Positions 36,444-47,348 of a stretch of 64,000 nt of DNA are shown here, piece after piece. The stretch spans positions 434,001-498,000 of the forward strand of contig JALUTQ010000001.1 of assembly GCA_032718865.1 (NCBI GenBank), written 5' to 3'. The notes beneath the pieces were generated by a model that saw only the letters and a program-made list of their open reading frames with translations, was not told the origin of the DNA and did not search any database. Numbering within the stretch: the first letter of the stretch is position 1; each line of letters begins with the position of its first letter. The DNA comes from Tilletia caries. Taxonomy: Eukaryota; Basidiomycota; Exobasidiomycetes; Tilletiales; Tilletiaceae. The translations under genes were made by a program, and so were the position numbers.

Positions 36444-38151
36444 TATGGAACGCCGTTTGGGTCACCATCTCAAACGCAGTTTTTGAAATCGCAATCGCAA
36501 AATACAAAGGTGTCCAAGGTGCTAGAATCAGACTGTCAACCACCATTATCCTTCACACACCCCAGTCAACTCAACCCAACACAGTGCCAGACAGCTTCTA
36601 ACGCCGCTCAATAGTCCACGCATTCATCCCGAGCCAAAGATCGCTCATTTTCCGCCTCCCTGAGTTACTCGGCGGATACGAAGGAGCTCGCGGCTGACCT
36701 CTGATGCCCAGTGCTACTGACCAATTTTCCCCCCGCTGTTGCCCCCCAAGAGTCTTTCTACTCGCTTGCTGCTGTTGCTGCTATGCCTAGCTCACACTTT
36801 CGTCGTTGCATTTTGATTTATGGTGATCCTTTCTAGTCCGGCTAACGTATCTTCTTTCCATCTGCCTCGAGTAGCTATGTTCACCCTTCTGCTGTCTTTG
36901 ATACCTCCATCTTCACCACCCAAGCTTCCAGAGCTTTTCTGCACGTACGCGGCCATCATCTGCCCTCTCTCCTGCCTGCCTGCGCTGCATGCGCATCTCC
37001 GGACACCGTCGTCCCCTGTGTCTACGCGTCATGTATGCCTTTGATCAACCCGGGCAGGCTGCTAGCCTCCTCCGCTGCGAGTCACAGTGGACGCACATCG
37101 GGTACAGTCGCAGACGCCCATCGTCCTCTGTCCGTTCCTATAAGGATGGCCCGACAGATATCCGTCTCCCGAGGGGTGCGTTATCTACATATGTATATAT
37201 TTACACCGCTCCTGCCATAGCATACATGTGCTGGGGCAAACGGCAAACCACGTGGTGAAGTTATCTTATCTTATCCATCCTTATGAAGTTACTGGCAATT
37301 TAAAGCGCATTTCATATTTCCACGTGGCCCCTTCATTGGGGAGCAGCTACCATGGCCATGCCATCATATGTATGCTCGACTCTGACCAGGCGGGCTCGGA
37401 GCGCTGTTGTACCCCCTCTACTTTACACAACAGAAAGGCAGCTGCGAGCCGACAAGTCCGCTCACCTGTATCAGCGCCATGCGCATCCCCTTCGGCTGTC
37501 TCGCCATGGTCTTTGACCGTCGAAGACATCGGCCTACATCCTTCTGCTTTCTCCCGAGCATTTCCTGCCAATACTACGTGCCTCTTCCTCGCGCAGCTGC
37601 GCGCAATATTATCTGTATGCATTGGGTGGTCTATGAGCTCCAAGCAGGTGTCTTTTATCATGAATGAGAGGGTAGACGGGAGTTGAAGAGTGAGGATGGC
37701 CTGAAGAATTAGGAATAATCAGCATTCTCAGCTTCAATGTGCTGCCTCGGACTCTCAAATCAGTCCCTGCGGCCGCGAGAACCAGCACAGCGCTCAGCCA
37801 GATACATGCAGATGTGTATGAACGAAGATCTATGCCATGTTTACTTGGTGGAGAAAGAGCTGAGCTGTTGTGAAGCTCGAGAGGCAGGGAAGGTACACGA
37901 GTGCGCGGCAACGGCTCTGGAAGCTCGAGAAGACGGCTTGAGCAGCTGTGGCGCGGCGGAACAGGAAGCTGGTACCTCTGGCTCCACTTGCATCTGGGCC
38001 GAGTTGTTGCCTGAATGCTGTGTGCAGTGTGATTGAAGATCAAGCGGAAGATGGTGAGGAGTTCCATAGCTCATGCTCTGCCAACATTTCCTGCTTGCGA
38101 TTGCGATTTCAAAAACTGCGTTTGAGATGGTGACCCAAACGGCGTTCCATA
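36444..38151. mobile_element. Element B, related non-autonomous copy
   Basis: 1,708 bp with perfect inverted repeats of about 57 bp beginning TATGGAACGCCGTTTGGGTC and continuing ACCATCTCAAACGCAG. The first 21 bases equal those of A, then the sequence diverges. Duplication aacgcg: the right copy is at 38152-38157, the left copy at 34673-34678 is now separated from B by A2. B therefore inserted 5 bp inside the left terminus of C. No protein-coding frame is convincing. Confidence 0.92.
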
Positions 38152-38625
38152 AACGCGGAACCCGCCATGACGCCGAACGTCCAACACCAATCGCCGAACG
38201 ACCAACGGCCACCAGCCCACCACTCTCACTACTGAGTTCGTCGACCTCATCTACAGACTACAGCCCCCAGCGACGTCAAGATCACTGTAAGTGCCTCTCT
38301 ATCCCCGTCCGAAGCTCTGAAGTTACTGACACGGTTCTATTCTACATTTTTCTGCTTACTACAGCCTCTTCGCTGCTGCCTTCCCTCGTCCTCGCGCTCG
38401 TCCCCGGCTCGTCCCTGCTCGCCGCCCGCTCGCGCTCGCGCTCGTCCCCGGCTCGTCCCTGCTCTCGGCTCGTCCTCGCGCTCTCGCTCGTCCCCTGCTC
38501 TCGGCTCTTTTGCTCTCTCTCGACTCGGCTCTTTTGCTCGCTCTCTCTCGACCCGTCGCTCTCTCTCGACTCGTCTCTTTCGCTCGCCCTCTCTCGGCTC
38601 GGGCTCGCGCTTGTCTTCGGTCTCC
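38152..38625. repeat. Left long inverted repeat of element C
   Basis: Matches the reverse of 46863-47318 closely. The inner part is a GC-rich run of CTCG/GCTCGTCC-type short repeats with length variation between the two ends. Confidence 0.9.
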
Positions 38626-38680
38626 TTTTTGTCTTTCAGGTGCGAGTGTTCCTCTGCGCGTTCACCACACACGCGCTGCC

Positions 38681-40542
38681 ATGAATCTCACGTCATTTTA
38701 TGCATTCCCTACACAGCGTACAGCCGTATACGTGGACAATGAATCTGATGCGCTGCTGCCGGCGGAGGTTCTGATCATTTTGGAAGAGGCACGAACCGGC
38801 CTCCGCCCGTTTCGGACATTCATCGAGGATACCGAGCGCGATATAATGGTCATTCCTTCACATCTCGTGGTCTTGCAGGAGCTCATTGACGCTTTTGCGT
38901 CACTGGTCAGCGTTCTTCCGGCTCGAGAATACGATTCCACCATGCGTCAAATGATTTTCCTTCGTGAGCAGCTGGACACCCTGGAACATTCAATGCCCCA
39001 GAGACCGACCGAGCCACTATGGCAACGCACCATGAGCGGACGACTGCGCGTATACATCGACAGCGACACACTCTGCGAGCTGGTCGAAAAGGAATCCACC
39101 GACGATGTCATTGCCATTATGCTGGGAACCTCATTGCGGACGGTTGAACGGCGTCGCGCAGAGCTAGGGCTTCGGAAAAGGGGAGGACCTGCGGTTAGCG
39201 ATGATGAACTTTATGCTGTGAGAATGATAACGCTCCTGGAACGGTCTGCATATGATACACCGCTAACAGACCTCTCTCTCTCGTTTTACGCTGCAATTAC
39301 GTATACAGGCCATCCGCTCCACGTACGCCTTGGGCTTTGAGGCCGGTGAACGAGGGATGCGTGGAGCCCTTCGGTCTATCGGGCTCAGAGTCAGCCGAGA
39401 GCGTCTGCGCGTGGCTCTGCGGGAGGTCGACCCCCAGAATTTGCAAGCCCGCTGGGCCAAAACAATTCGGAGACGAGAATATTACGTGCCTTTCGTGAAC
39501 AGCCTATGGCACATTGACGGGCACCACAAGTTAATAAAATACAAGATCGTCATTCACGGTGGCGTCGACGGTAAAAGCAGAACGGTGACCTTTATGCAGG
39601 CTTCTCCGAACAACCGGGCAGAGACGGTCACTGCCTGTTTCCTCGCGGCAACTCAACAATGGGGCTGGCCCAGTCGCGTCAGAGCGGATCATGGCGGAGA
39701 AAATCTGGGGGTTAAGGGCAAGATGGAGGAAGCGCGTGGTAAGTAGAACACTGAGCAACGTTGTGCCCATTCTGCACCGCTGTCTTATTACATTCCATCT
39801 GTCTACGTCTGCTGCTTGGCTGCTCAGGTGTGCGTAGGGGATCATTCATACAAGGTCCTTCCACGCGAAACCAACGCATCGAACGCATGTGGGTGGACGT
39901 GCAGCGATGGACGACAGCGAAATACAAAGCCATCTTCACGCAGCTCGAATCCGATGGGCTGCTCGATGTCAGCTCCTCAGTGCACCTCTGGTGTCTGCAC
40001 CTCGTCTTCCTTCCTCAATTGAACGATGCCCTTGCGCACTTTCAAGATTCGTGGAACCGCCACCCGATGAGGACCGGTCAGAAAAACTGGAGCCCGGAGC
40101 AGATGCACACCGCGGGTGAGTATATGAATACGGTTCATGTGAATTGCGAAGCACGAAACAAGTCTGAATTGCCACTTATCGGACTTTCTTTCCAGGCGTT
40201 CTGGAAGCAGAGAGGAAGGGCTTTGATTTGCGGCGGAGGCCTGAGATGTTGGAGGAGGTGGATGCTTCGGACGATATGAGGGTGCATGCTCTACGCGACT
40301 TTGCAGATTATGGAGCAGACGATGGGAGAGAAGAGCGTGTGCGGAGAGAGGACGATCCTCATGTCGCGGTTGACCCAGTCGAACGTGATCTTCCAACCCC
40401 GCTTCTGGATCCAGCCGTTCGGAGTTGGATTGAGAGTCAGGTTCCTTCAACCTGGCCCCCTGAGGAAGATTTGGGCTTGAACAGGTACTCACGGGCGCTG
40501 CAGCTGGCGTCACAAGTACTAGAGGAATCAGGATGGATGTAA
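38681..40542 (+). CDS. Integrase-core D,D,E transposase of element C
   Basis: Four exons (38681-39217, 39309-39738, 39828-40115, 40196-40542) keep frame and give 533 residues with no stop or shift. The N-terminal half contains helix-turn-helix-like DNA-binding segments (MLGTSLRTVERRRAELGLRK). The catalytic core has the first Asp in NSLWHIDGHHKL, the second in VRADHGGEN and the Glu in RNQRIERMWVD, the arrangement of the rve/integrase fold. This protein type is frequent in agaric fungi and fish as an integrase core domain protein. The ATG at 38681 follows the long inverted repeat and an acceptor-like tract. It is expected to cut and join the TATGGAACGC ends. The gene looks functional in sequence. 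Confidence 0.87.
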
Positions 40543-40778
40543 TGGTCAGAATCATGAATTTTGTCAACCAGACTGGGGTCTTCAAAGCCACTCACTCTAC
40601 GGCCCTACTTGTTCTTGGCGATAAGGCCTGCCTCCTTGCACACGCCGCATCGCCAAGCCTTTCCCTTACGAGGCATCTCTTGCCTCATACCATCCTTTGG
40701 GATGACGCTAAGGCAGTCGGAATGATACTGTAGTTGATACAAGATTGTCAGCAACAAGCTCATTGATATTTTGCAGTC

Positions 40779-43700
40779 CTATACTGCTCGAGACCTTGAA
40801 GCTTGAACCATACGCACCCACTGCTCGCAAGAAGGGACGCCGCAGCAGACCCAGAGAATTTCCTGACGGAGACGAGTAAAGATGAATGTAACATGATCAG
40901 CGCGATGTGGATCCCTGTCACCAAGAGAAGAAACAAATTACTCACTGCAGCCTTCCCCTTACTTGTGTATTGATTCTCGTCCTCCGACCATGGTTCCGGT
41001 GTCTCCTTCTTCCCGCACACAGGGCAAACCTGCTTCGTCTCATCTTTCTCCCTTTCTTTCTCGCCGTCTCCTTCGTTCTCGACATCCCCAGCTGCGACAG
41101 CAGCAGGAAGAGCACGCCGGAGGCGACTCGTACTCTCCTTCGCGCTGGAGGCCTTACGCTGTAGAAGAGCAGAAATATCATGAGTCAGCTTCATGTAGTG
41201 CGCGCCAGCGCGCTTGAGTCTTATGCCGTTCATTACCTTCTTGGGCGCCTGTTTTTCAGGAGACATGGTAGGGACCAGAGAAGGGGTCTCCCCAATTTCC
41301 TCATCGCTGGAGAGGATTTCAATCTGCCAGTAAATCAAGGATTCATAACCAGTTAGCGTTGCTGTATTGGAGTTGGAGGCTTTGCAGATCCGCTCACTCA
41401 CTGCATCGTCGATAGTGTTGCTGCTCTTTCCTTTCTCAACCTTCACATTTTCCATCTTCACGCGAGCGAGACGACATTCGTGACCGGCCAAAAACCGTGG
41501 AGGCATGACGGCGGCACAGGTGCCGCACTGAGATGTGCCCGAAGAAGCACGGGGCGTGGTGGTGGCACGTCCTGAGCTTGGGCCGTGGCCGACCTGAGAA
41601 ACTTTGACCGTGTCAAATGCCGCCTGTAGTGGTGGCGCTCCTGCTGGCAGCGGCGGAAAGATGGACTGGGGAGGGTCTCGTCGCATGGAGACTATGTATG
41701 CCTGCTTCCTTGCGTAAATGGACTGCAAAGCGTTTCCATCAGGATAAAATGCGTCGGACGACGCTCCAGCGTCGGCCACATCAATGCCCTGCTCATCCAA
41801 AGAAAAGTAAGACAGGCGGTGCCCCGTTCCGCTCCCATTAGTTGCGCACCATCTGTTAAGCAATCGCAGGTTCAATGATCAGCTCATCAATCATCCGCAG
41901 AATCGCAGCAGTCGGCGAGTATAAGAAGACTGGGGCAGGCGAGGGATCATGTTCATCTCACCGGAATCCAAATTGAGTCAAATCATCCTGATAGGGGCGC
42001 AGCGAGGCGTGCAGGCACTCCCACACGTCGTCGCTGGTGGACAACGTTGTGATGTTTGGAGCCACAATCACACACTTCCACTGAGCCAGCACTTCGTGAA
42101 AGTTGGGCCCGGCGACTCGCGCTCCCACTTTGTTCCACGGAAGGTATTAGATCTGAAAAGAGCGGCAGGATCGCGTCAGAACGGAGAAGGCTCAATCAAA
42201 AAAGAGATACTTACGCTTTCCTTGTGGAGCTTGATCTTCGTGGCCTCCGGCGGTTGATGGCGGGCCGCCATGGCTGTGAGAGAAGAGTCATGCGAGGGCC
42301 CAGCGGCGGCAGCAGCAGCAGCGCGCACCGGGCCGGCTTGGAGACCGAGACCGCGGAGTCGCTGCGCTGCATGGTGGGCGGGCGCAGAAAGAAGAGAGGC
42401 AGAGTCTGGGGCGACCGTTCTTGCTGTGTACGCCTGCGTGAGACCCGGACGCGCCGGAATAGTTGACACTGCGGACAGGGAAGACGTTGATGAGAATGGC
42501 AGCACGCTGTTCATCTTGATTAGGGCCTGTACAGCTGCAGCGTCACGCGTGACGCTGCTAATTGAATTTGCGTCATGTGATAAAGTTGTCACAGTTGCGT
42601 CATGACTTGTACAGCAGACTCTCCGTGACGCAAAAACTTGCGTCATGATAACTTTTTCCTAGTGAAAATTTGCGTCCAGCTCAGACCTGGACGCAGTCTG
42701 ATTTGACGCACCGTCGGAGATTCAATTCGTTCGCAGCGTCTCATGCCCAGGATCCTCAGATTTTTTCTCTTCCTCTCACATGTACCATCATCCACGCTCG
42801 TCGCAATGTCTTCCTCTTCTTCTGAAAGCGCTGCTCAAGAGACGCAGACTCAAAGTCAAGGTGAGGCCCTTTCGCAGGCGCCGCTCGCTTCCGCCACCCA
42901 GGCGGGTCAGCGTAAGGAGAACTGCTTCTGGGCTTCGACAGAGGACGAGAAGCTTCTTGATGTCCTCGAAGAAGGCAAACAGCAGGGTAAGGCTAGTGGA
43001 GGAGGCTTCAAAGTAGGTATCTCTCTCGCCTTTGTTTTTCGTCTCTTTGCTCGATCCCGAGCCCTCTGGGCTCTGAGCCCTGGATGGGGTCCCTTGACTG
43101 GGCCACGTCTCTGGGCTATCTTAAGAACTGCTGCTGATCAACTCCCAATTTTTATGTTACATGTTCCTCAGCCCGAGCTCTGGGTTAGGGTCCTTGAAGA
43201 AATCGAGCCTTTGCACGAGAAGGGTCGAAAAAAGGCCCTTGCCGATGTGAAGAACCATTACAGGAACGTGAGTAGGCTCTCCCTTCCTTCCTTCTATCTT
43301 TCCTTTTTCTTCCTTGCCCGTTGTGCTCAGCCCGATGATCCTGCAATGACATCTCTCGTTGTATTCCAGCTTAAGGCCCAGTACAAGGAAGTGAAAGAGC
43401 TGGTTGATATGAGTGGGTTTGGATGGGATGAGGATAAGGGCGTGGCCACGGCCGACGATGCGGTGTGGGATGACCTGGTGAAAGTGAGTAGACTCCGATC
43501 CCTTTCCTTCCCTGGAATTTGAGGTGAGAATGGAGCAGGGCCGCATGGGCATGGGTGGAAATACGATGGAGAATCAGCTTCGTTCCTGTCTGGACTCTGG
43601 CTGGATGTGTTTGGAATGTGGACCCTGATGCTCTGACAGGTTCATATCAGTGGTGCGATTGATGATCTGACCCCTTGCTCTCTCTCTGTCTGAAATTCTA

Positions 43701-46700
43701 TTTGTTCTAGCGTCGCCCCGAGCTCAAGAAGTGGAGACACAAGTCGTTTCCCTTCTACACACAGCTGGACAGCCTCAACTCGAAGTCTACAGCCACAGGT
43801 GCCCTTTCTCGGGACGTTGGTGCAGAGGGAGAGGCCAGCAGCGACTCCGAAAACGACTCTGAGAAGGGGGACAAGGAAGGCAGTGACGATGAGAATGATG
43901 TGGGTAGCTGTGGTTATGGTGATTTCATCTTTCTCCTTCTCTCATGGTGACTGGTGAACGTTGCCAATGCTGAGAATTGATTGAATCTGAGCCTTCCTAT
44001 CTTCTATGAACATTGCAGGGTCAAATTCCTGCCTCCCGCAAGCGCAAGCGCCCCCTCCGGCGTTGGTGCCCTGGCGGAGATCGCCACTGCGCTGCGCGGG
44101 ATGAGCAACCAGGACGAGGGACTGGGAGAGGCCATTACCGAGCTTCTGGATCGTGACAGCGAGGCATTTGAGGTCGACGAGCTTGCGTCTCTTGGACTCG
44201 CGCTCGCCGACAAGCCTCGCCTTGCCTCTGTGTACAAATCGTTTGCAGAGAGACCTGATCTTCGTCAGGGCTTCCTGCGTAAGATCCTGGACTCGGACGC
44301 TTGATATCACTTCCTTCTTCGTTTCCCTCCATCACCACTCATCATGTCCTCGTCCTTTCATTCAAATACTATGTCCCTATTGATGTTTCAAATCCATTGC
44401 TTCAAATTTGGGTTCGGTACTTCTGCCACATTTTGTTAGAGATACAGTTGCGGTAAATAGCCGCCCGACGTGCCTCGGCCGTCTGAGTATGCTGATCCCC
44501 TCGCTGCTGACCCTGATCCCGCCGCTCCTGTCCCTGAGAGTGAGCGTCGAGGTCTTCTGTTGGGTCGTGCTCTCGGATGACGTTGTGGAGAAGGGCCAGG
44601 GCCGGGAAGATGTCTGCCTGGGTCTGGATGTCAAAGTTACATCCTGCCACGAGCACCCGAAAGCGGGCTTGCAGTACCCCAAACGTACGCTCCACCACAT
44701 TGCGAGCTCCTGCGTGACGTCTATTATAAAGTTCTTTGGCATTGCGAGGTCTGAGAGAAGAGAAGACAGTCAGGACTAGGTTCGTGCGACGAGGTATGGA
44801 GTATGGACATGGGACCATGGGGGGTAGAGAATCAAGGATGTGTACTCACCGCTGCATTCCTGTACCAAACTCTTTGAGATGGTACCGCACGCCTCGATAG
44901 GGAATCAAAAGTCTTTGGCTCAGGGGAAACCCCGCGTCCCCCAGAAGTCGTTCCTTGCCTCTGAGGCGGAGACCAGATCCGAGTGCCTTTTTCCATAGAA
45001 AGCTGTCTGACGTGCTGCCCTCCCATCCGCTCAGAATGTAATGATCTTCATGTCGAAGTCGCATGCGGCAAGCACGTTGAAAGACGTGTAGCCTTTTCGA
45101 TTCCAGAATCGATCGCGCATATGAACGGGAGCATGGGCAGGGACGTGAGACCCATCGATCGCGCCGATAACGGTCTTGAAGAACGGGTATAGAGCTGGGT
45201 CCTCTTTGATACGCGTGGGAACTTCCTGGAGACGGGACGGAAGGCTGATGTATTTCTGATATAGCTGTGGATCGAGCAGGGCACGAATGACAATCTTGAA
45301 TGATCTGCGATGTTCAAAAAGACCGTCAATGAAAGTAATCATGAGTTCATCGTAACCTCCAGTCTCTACTGACCTTCCTATCGTCACAGGGCTATGTCCA
45401 AACACGTCTGCTGCTTGTCGACATGAAGTAGCAAAGCGACTCATGTAAAGAAAGATTCACAGTCGCTCCGTTGCAGTGATATTTCTGGAGTTTGACAGCT
45501 TCCCAGTACCCTTGAGAAGTCGTAGAAGCTCTTGGAACGTCTCTGGTCGCATCCCCAGCATTTCCCGTCCAGTAGATCCCCGTGCGGTGAGCCATTGCCT
45601 CACTTTCGCGTATCCATGGCCGTATCGAGCGTGTCCTGCTTCTTTGATCAAGAATCGATTGGCGTATAAAGCAGCAGCAACGCCTGCAAGTGTTGCCGCT
45701 TTGTGTCTGTACGATCGCCCTTTCCTGTCGTAAACCATATTCCTTCCTTCCTGTGTGTAAAGAAGGGTTATTTTATGAGATCTCAGCAGCAGGTGTCGCA
45801 GCTGTAAGGGATGATGGCTCACAAGCAGAGAATCTGTGGGGTCGTGGGCTGGGGCTCGGGGAAGGAGGTCGACCAACTGTCGAGAAGCGTAGAGTCGAGA
45901 CTCAAGCGCGTGCGGGCGTGCGGCGTCGGGCGCAACCCTCGGCAGAGGAGGAGCGTGGGCGTGGGCGGTGGGACTGTGGGAGACGGGGCTGGTAGGGAGC
46001 GCGCACCTGAAGAGAAGAGTCAGAAGATGATGAGGGGCTGTAAGTCACTGCGCGGGAGAGAAATGAGGGAGTTAGCAGAGACGTACGCTGTGAGGAGACT
46101 GGTAGGAAGTGGCCTGGTGGTGAGCCGATGAACGCTGGTGAGTGCATCCTGTCAGGTGGTCAGCTGTACGGGCTCGTGGCTTGTTTTTGACTTTTGCGTC
46201 ACATTTCAGATGATTCCTATTTTTGTGTTTTGTGATATCTTTCAGCGTCATAGGACGGTGCAGCTGTACAGGCCCTTAATGACAGTCATTATATCACACA
46301 CTCACTGTAGGTGGAGCTCGGCGGAGCTGGCACTGGATGCGTCAGTCGTTCATGCAGCTGAGTGCGCAGCGTGGTGTTCTCCGTTCTCAGACTCCGATAA
46401 TCTTCTCTCAACAACTCATAGTCGCGTCGGGAAACTAGCTGTTGTGCGTTGTACAATCCCAGTGCGAAACATAAGCCTGCATTAGTATAGGTTCTTTCCA
46501 GTCCAAGAGAGGCCAAGAGGGACATGGTGTTGCAGAACATCCGAATCTGAAGCTCACCACTTTCGGGGAATCGGCAAGGTCCGCTGCTGGTGCGGTCGAC
46601 CGTGCTGTAGAGCATGAAAACAATCAGTCGCGTCGTCAGTAGTAGGCATGCCGCATGAGAGGAAGATTGAGCTGCGCAAGACTCACGAGGTGAATGATGG

Positions 46701-46711
46701 TTGAAGGAATG
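40779..46711 (-). CDS. Accessory gene of element C, zinc-finger-like, with Harbinger in an intron
   Basis: Function unknown. On the minus strand exons can be chained from about 46550 (coiled-coil segment RDYELLREDYRSLRTENTTL, ending at a GTGAGT donor near 46304) across the Harbinger element to 42472 downward (STIPARPGLTQAY), then 42153-41965 (VIVAPNITTLSTSDDVWECL), 41850-41410, 41330-40946 and 40779-40862. The protein has CGTC...HEC and CPVCGKK, and the last exon adds WVCCGVPSCEQW, so the C-terminus resembles a PHD-type zinc finger. One junction puts an in-frame TAA at 42147-42149 directly after the acceptor, so this copy may be broken or my splice wrong. The 5' end is uncertain (46711 or 46613). 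Confidence 0.55.
42806..44304 (+). CDS. Harbinger Myb/SANT-like DNA-binding protein
   Basis: Partner protein that recruits the nuclease to the transposon ends in this superfamily. Exons 42806-43012, 43172-43267, 43370-43483, 43711-43899 and from 44019 on. The trihelix is seen as FWASTEDEKLLDVLEEGK, ELWVRVLEEIEPLHEKG and NHYRNLKAQYKEVKEL with the expected Trp/aromatic spacing, then RPELKKWRHKSFPFY, an acidic Ser stretch and a basic RKRKRP. The last exon changes frame in a run of five C at about 44050: with one base fewer it continues SGVGALAEIATALRGM to ILDSDA at 44304. So either a one-base insertion disables the tail or it is an assembly error. ATG 42806 was preferred to 42743. Confidence 0.8.
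44402..45738 (-). pseudogene. Harbinger DDE nuclease (transposase), broken
   Basis: HARBI1-like nuclease that excises the element. From ATG 45738: an N-terminal region up to ERL, an in-frame TGA at 45457-45459 where relatives continue into IFLY, an intron with GTCAGT donor, then the catalytic part: first Asp in VIGAIDGSHVPA, RKGYTSFNVLAACDFDM, LSGWEGSTSDSFLW, second Asp in LLGDAGFPLS, and after the last intron (PRNAKELYN) the Glu in NVVERTFGVLQARF. A frameshift near 45046 separates CDFDM from LSGWEGS. The TGA could come from a CGA by one C-to-T change. With one stop and one shift this copy should be inactive. Confidence 0.88.
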
Positions 46712-46862
46712 TTCCATTGGTTGAATTTGGATGAGGAATGGTTCGGGTGGAAACGGACAACGGTGGACAAGGCGAAAGACAAGGGCGAGCAAAGAGAGGG
46801 AGTGCGAGGCAGTGAGTGGCCGCGCAGAACCGAGCGTGAGCGCGAGCCGCTGGAATGAGGGA

Positions 46863-47318
46863 GGAGACCGAAGACAAGCGCGAGCCCGAGCCGAGAGAGG
46901 GCGAGCGAAAGAGACGAGTCGAGAGAGAGCGACGGGTCGAGAGAGAGCGAGCAAAAGAGCCGAGTCGAGAGAGAGCGAAAAAGCCGAGAGCAGGGACGAG
47001 CGCGAGGACGAGCCGAGAGCAGGGACGAGCCGGGGACGAGCCGAGAGCAGGGACGAGCCGGGGACGAGCGCGAGGACGAGGGAAGGCAGCAGCGAAGAGG
47101 CTGTAGTAAGCAGAAGAATGTAGAATAGAACCGTGTCAGCAACTTCAGAGCTTCGGACGGGGATAGAGAGGCACTTACAGTGATCTTGACGTCGCTGGGG
47201 GCTGTAGTCTGTAGATGAGGTCGACGAACTCAGTAGTGAGAGTGGTGGGCTGGTGGCCGTTGGTCGTTCGGCGATTGGTGTTGGACGTTCGGCGTCATGG
47301 CGGGTTCCGCGTTCCATA
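46863..47318. repeat. Right long inverted repeat of element C
   Basis: Inverted partner of 38152-38625; ends in CGCGTTCCATA, followed by the duplicated ctgaaa of element A1. Confidence 0.9.
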
Positions 47319-47348
47319 CTGAAAGGCTGACCCAAACGGCGTTCCATA

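Larger units (their letters stand above)
42523..46275. mobile_element. PIF/Harbinger transposon
   Basis: 3,753 bp with inverted termini GGGCCTGTACAGCTGCA and the 3-bp duplication TTA at 42520-42522 and 46276-46278, both diagnostic of PIF/Harbinger. It carries the two standard genes: a Myb/SANT-like protein on plus and a DDE nuclease on minus, facing each other. It sits in an intron of element C's accessory gene. Additional GCGTCA/TGACGC motifs cluster just inside both ends (42540-42720 and about 46195-46255). Confidence 0.95.
34668..47318. mobile_element. Element C, autonomous integrase-type DNA transposon (IS3EU-like)
   Basis: C starts TATGGAACGCG at 34668-34678, is interrupted by A2 and B, resumes at 38152/38158 and ends CGCGTTCCATA at 47318. 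Duplication ctgaaa marks its insertion into A1. Without inserts it is about 5.4 kb. Its ends are long inverted repeats (about 460 bp: 38152-38625 and 46863-47318) rich in CTCG/GCTC repeats. It carries a plus-strand integrase-like transposase gene and a minus-strand accessory gene. Shared first 10 bases with A1, A2 and B suggest C's enzyme could mobilise them. The superfamily name is from memory of termini (TAY), 6-bp duplication and integrase fold; structure and boundaries are seen directly. Confidence 0.9.
32952..47348. mobile_element. Element A1, outermost of the nest (split by element C)
   Basis: A1 is the 32952-34667 segment plus 47319-47348. Both outer ends are TATGGAACGCCGTTTGGGTC in inverted orientation, and the exact 6-bp duplication caagtg flanks at 32946-32951 and 47349-47354. 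Without the insert it is about 1.74 kb, non-coding, with inverted ends of about 57 bp. Its right terminal repeat was entered by element C: the 6-bp ctgaaa occurs at 34662-34667 and again at 47319-47324, and joining them restores the terminus. Splice-like signals inside suggest it is an internally deleted derivative of a gene-bearing relative. The insertion is in the 3' flank of the TBC gene. Confidence 0.92.

Noticed and set aside
38330..38640. CRISPR-like or tandem satellite array
   Set aside because: The CTCG/GCTCGTCC repeats are irregular low-complexity parts of element C's long inverted repeat, with no spacer structure.
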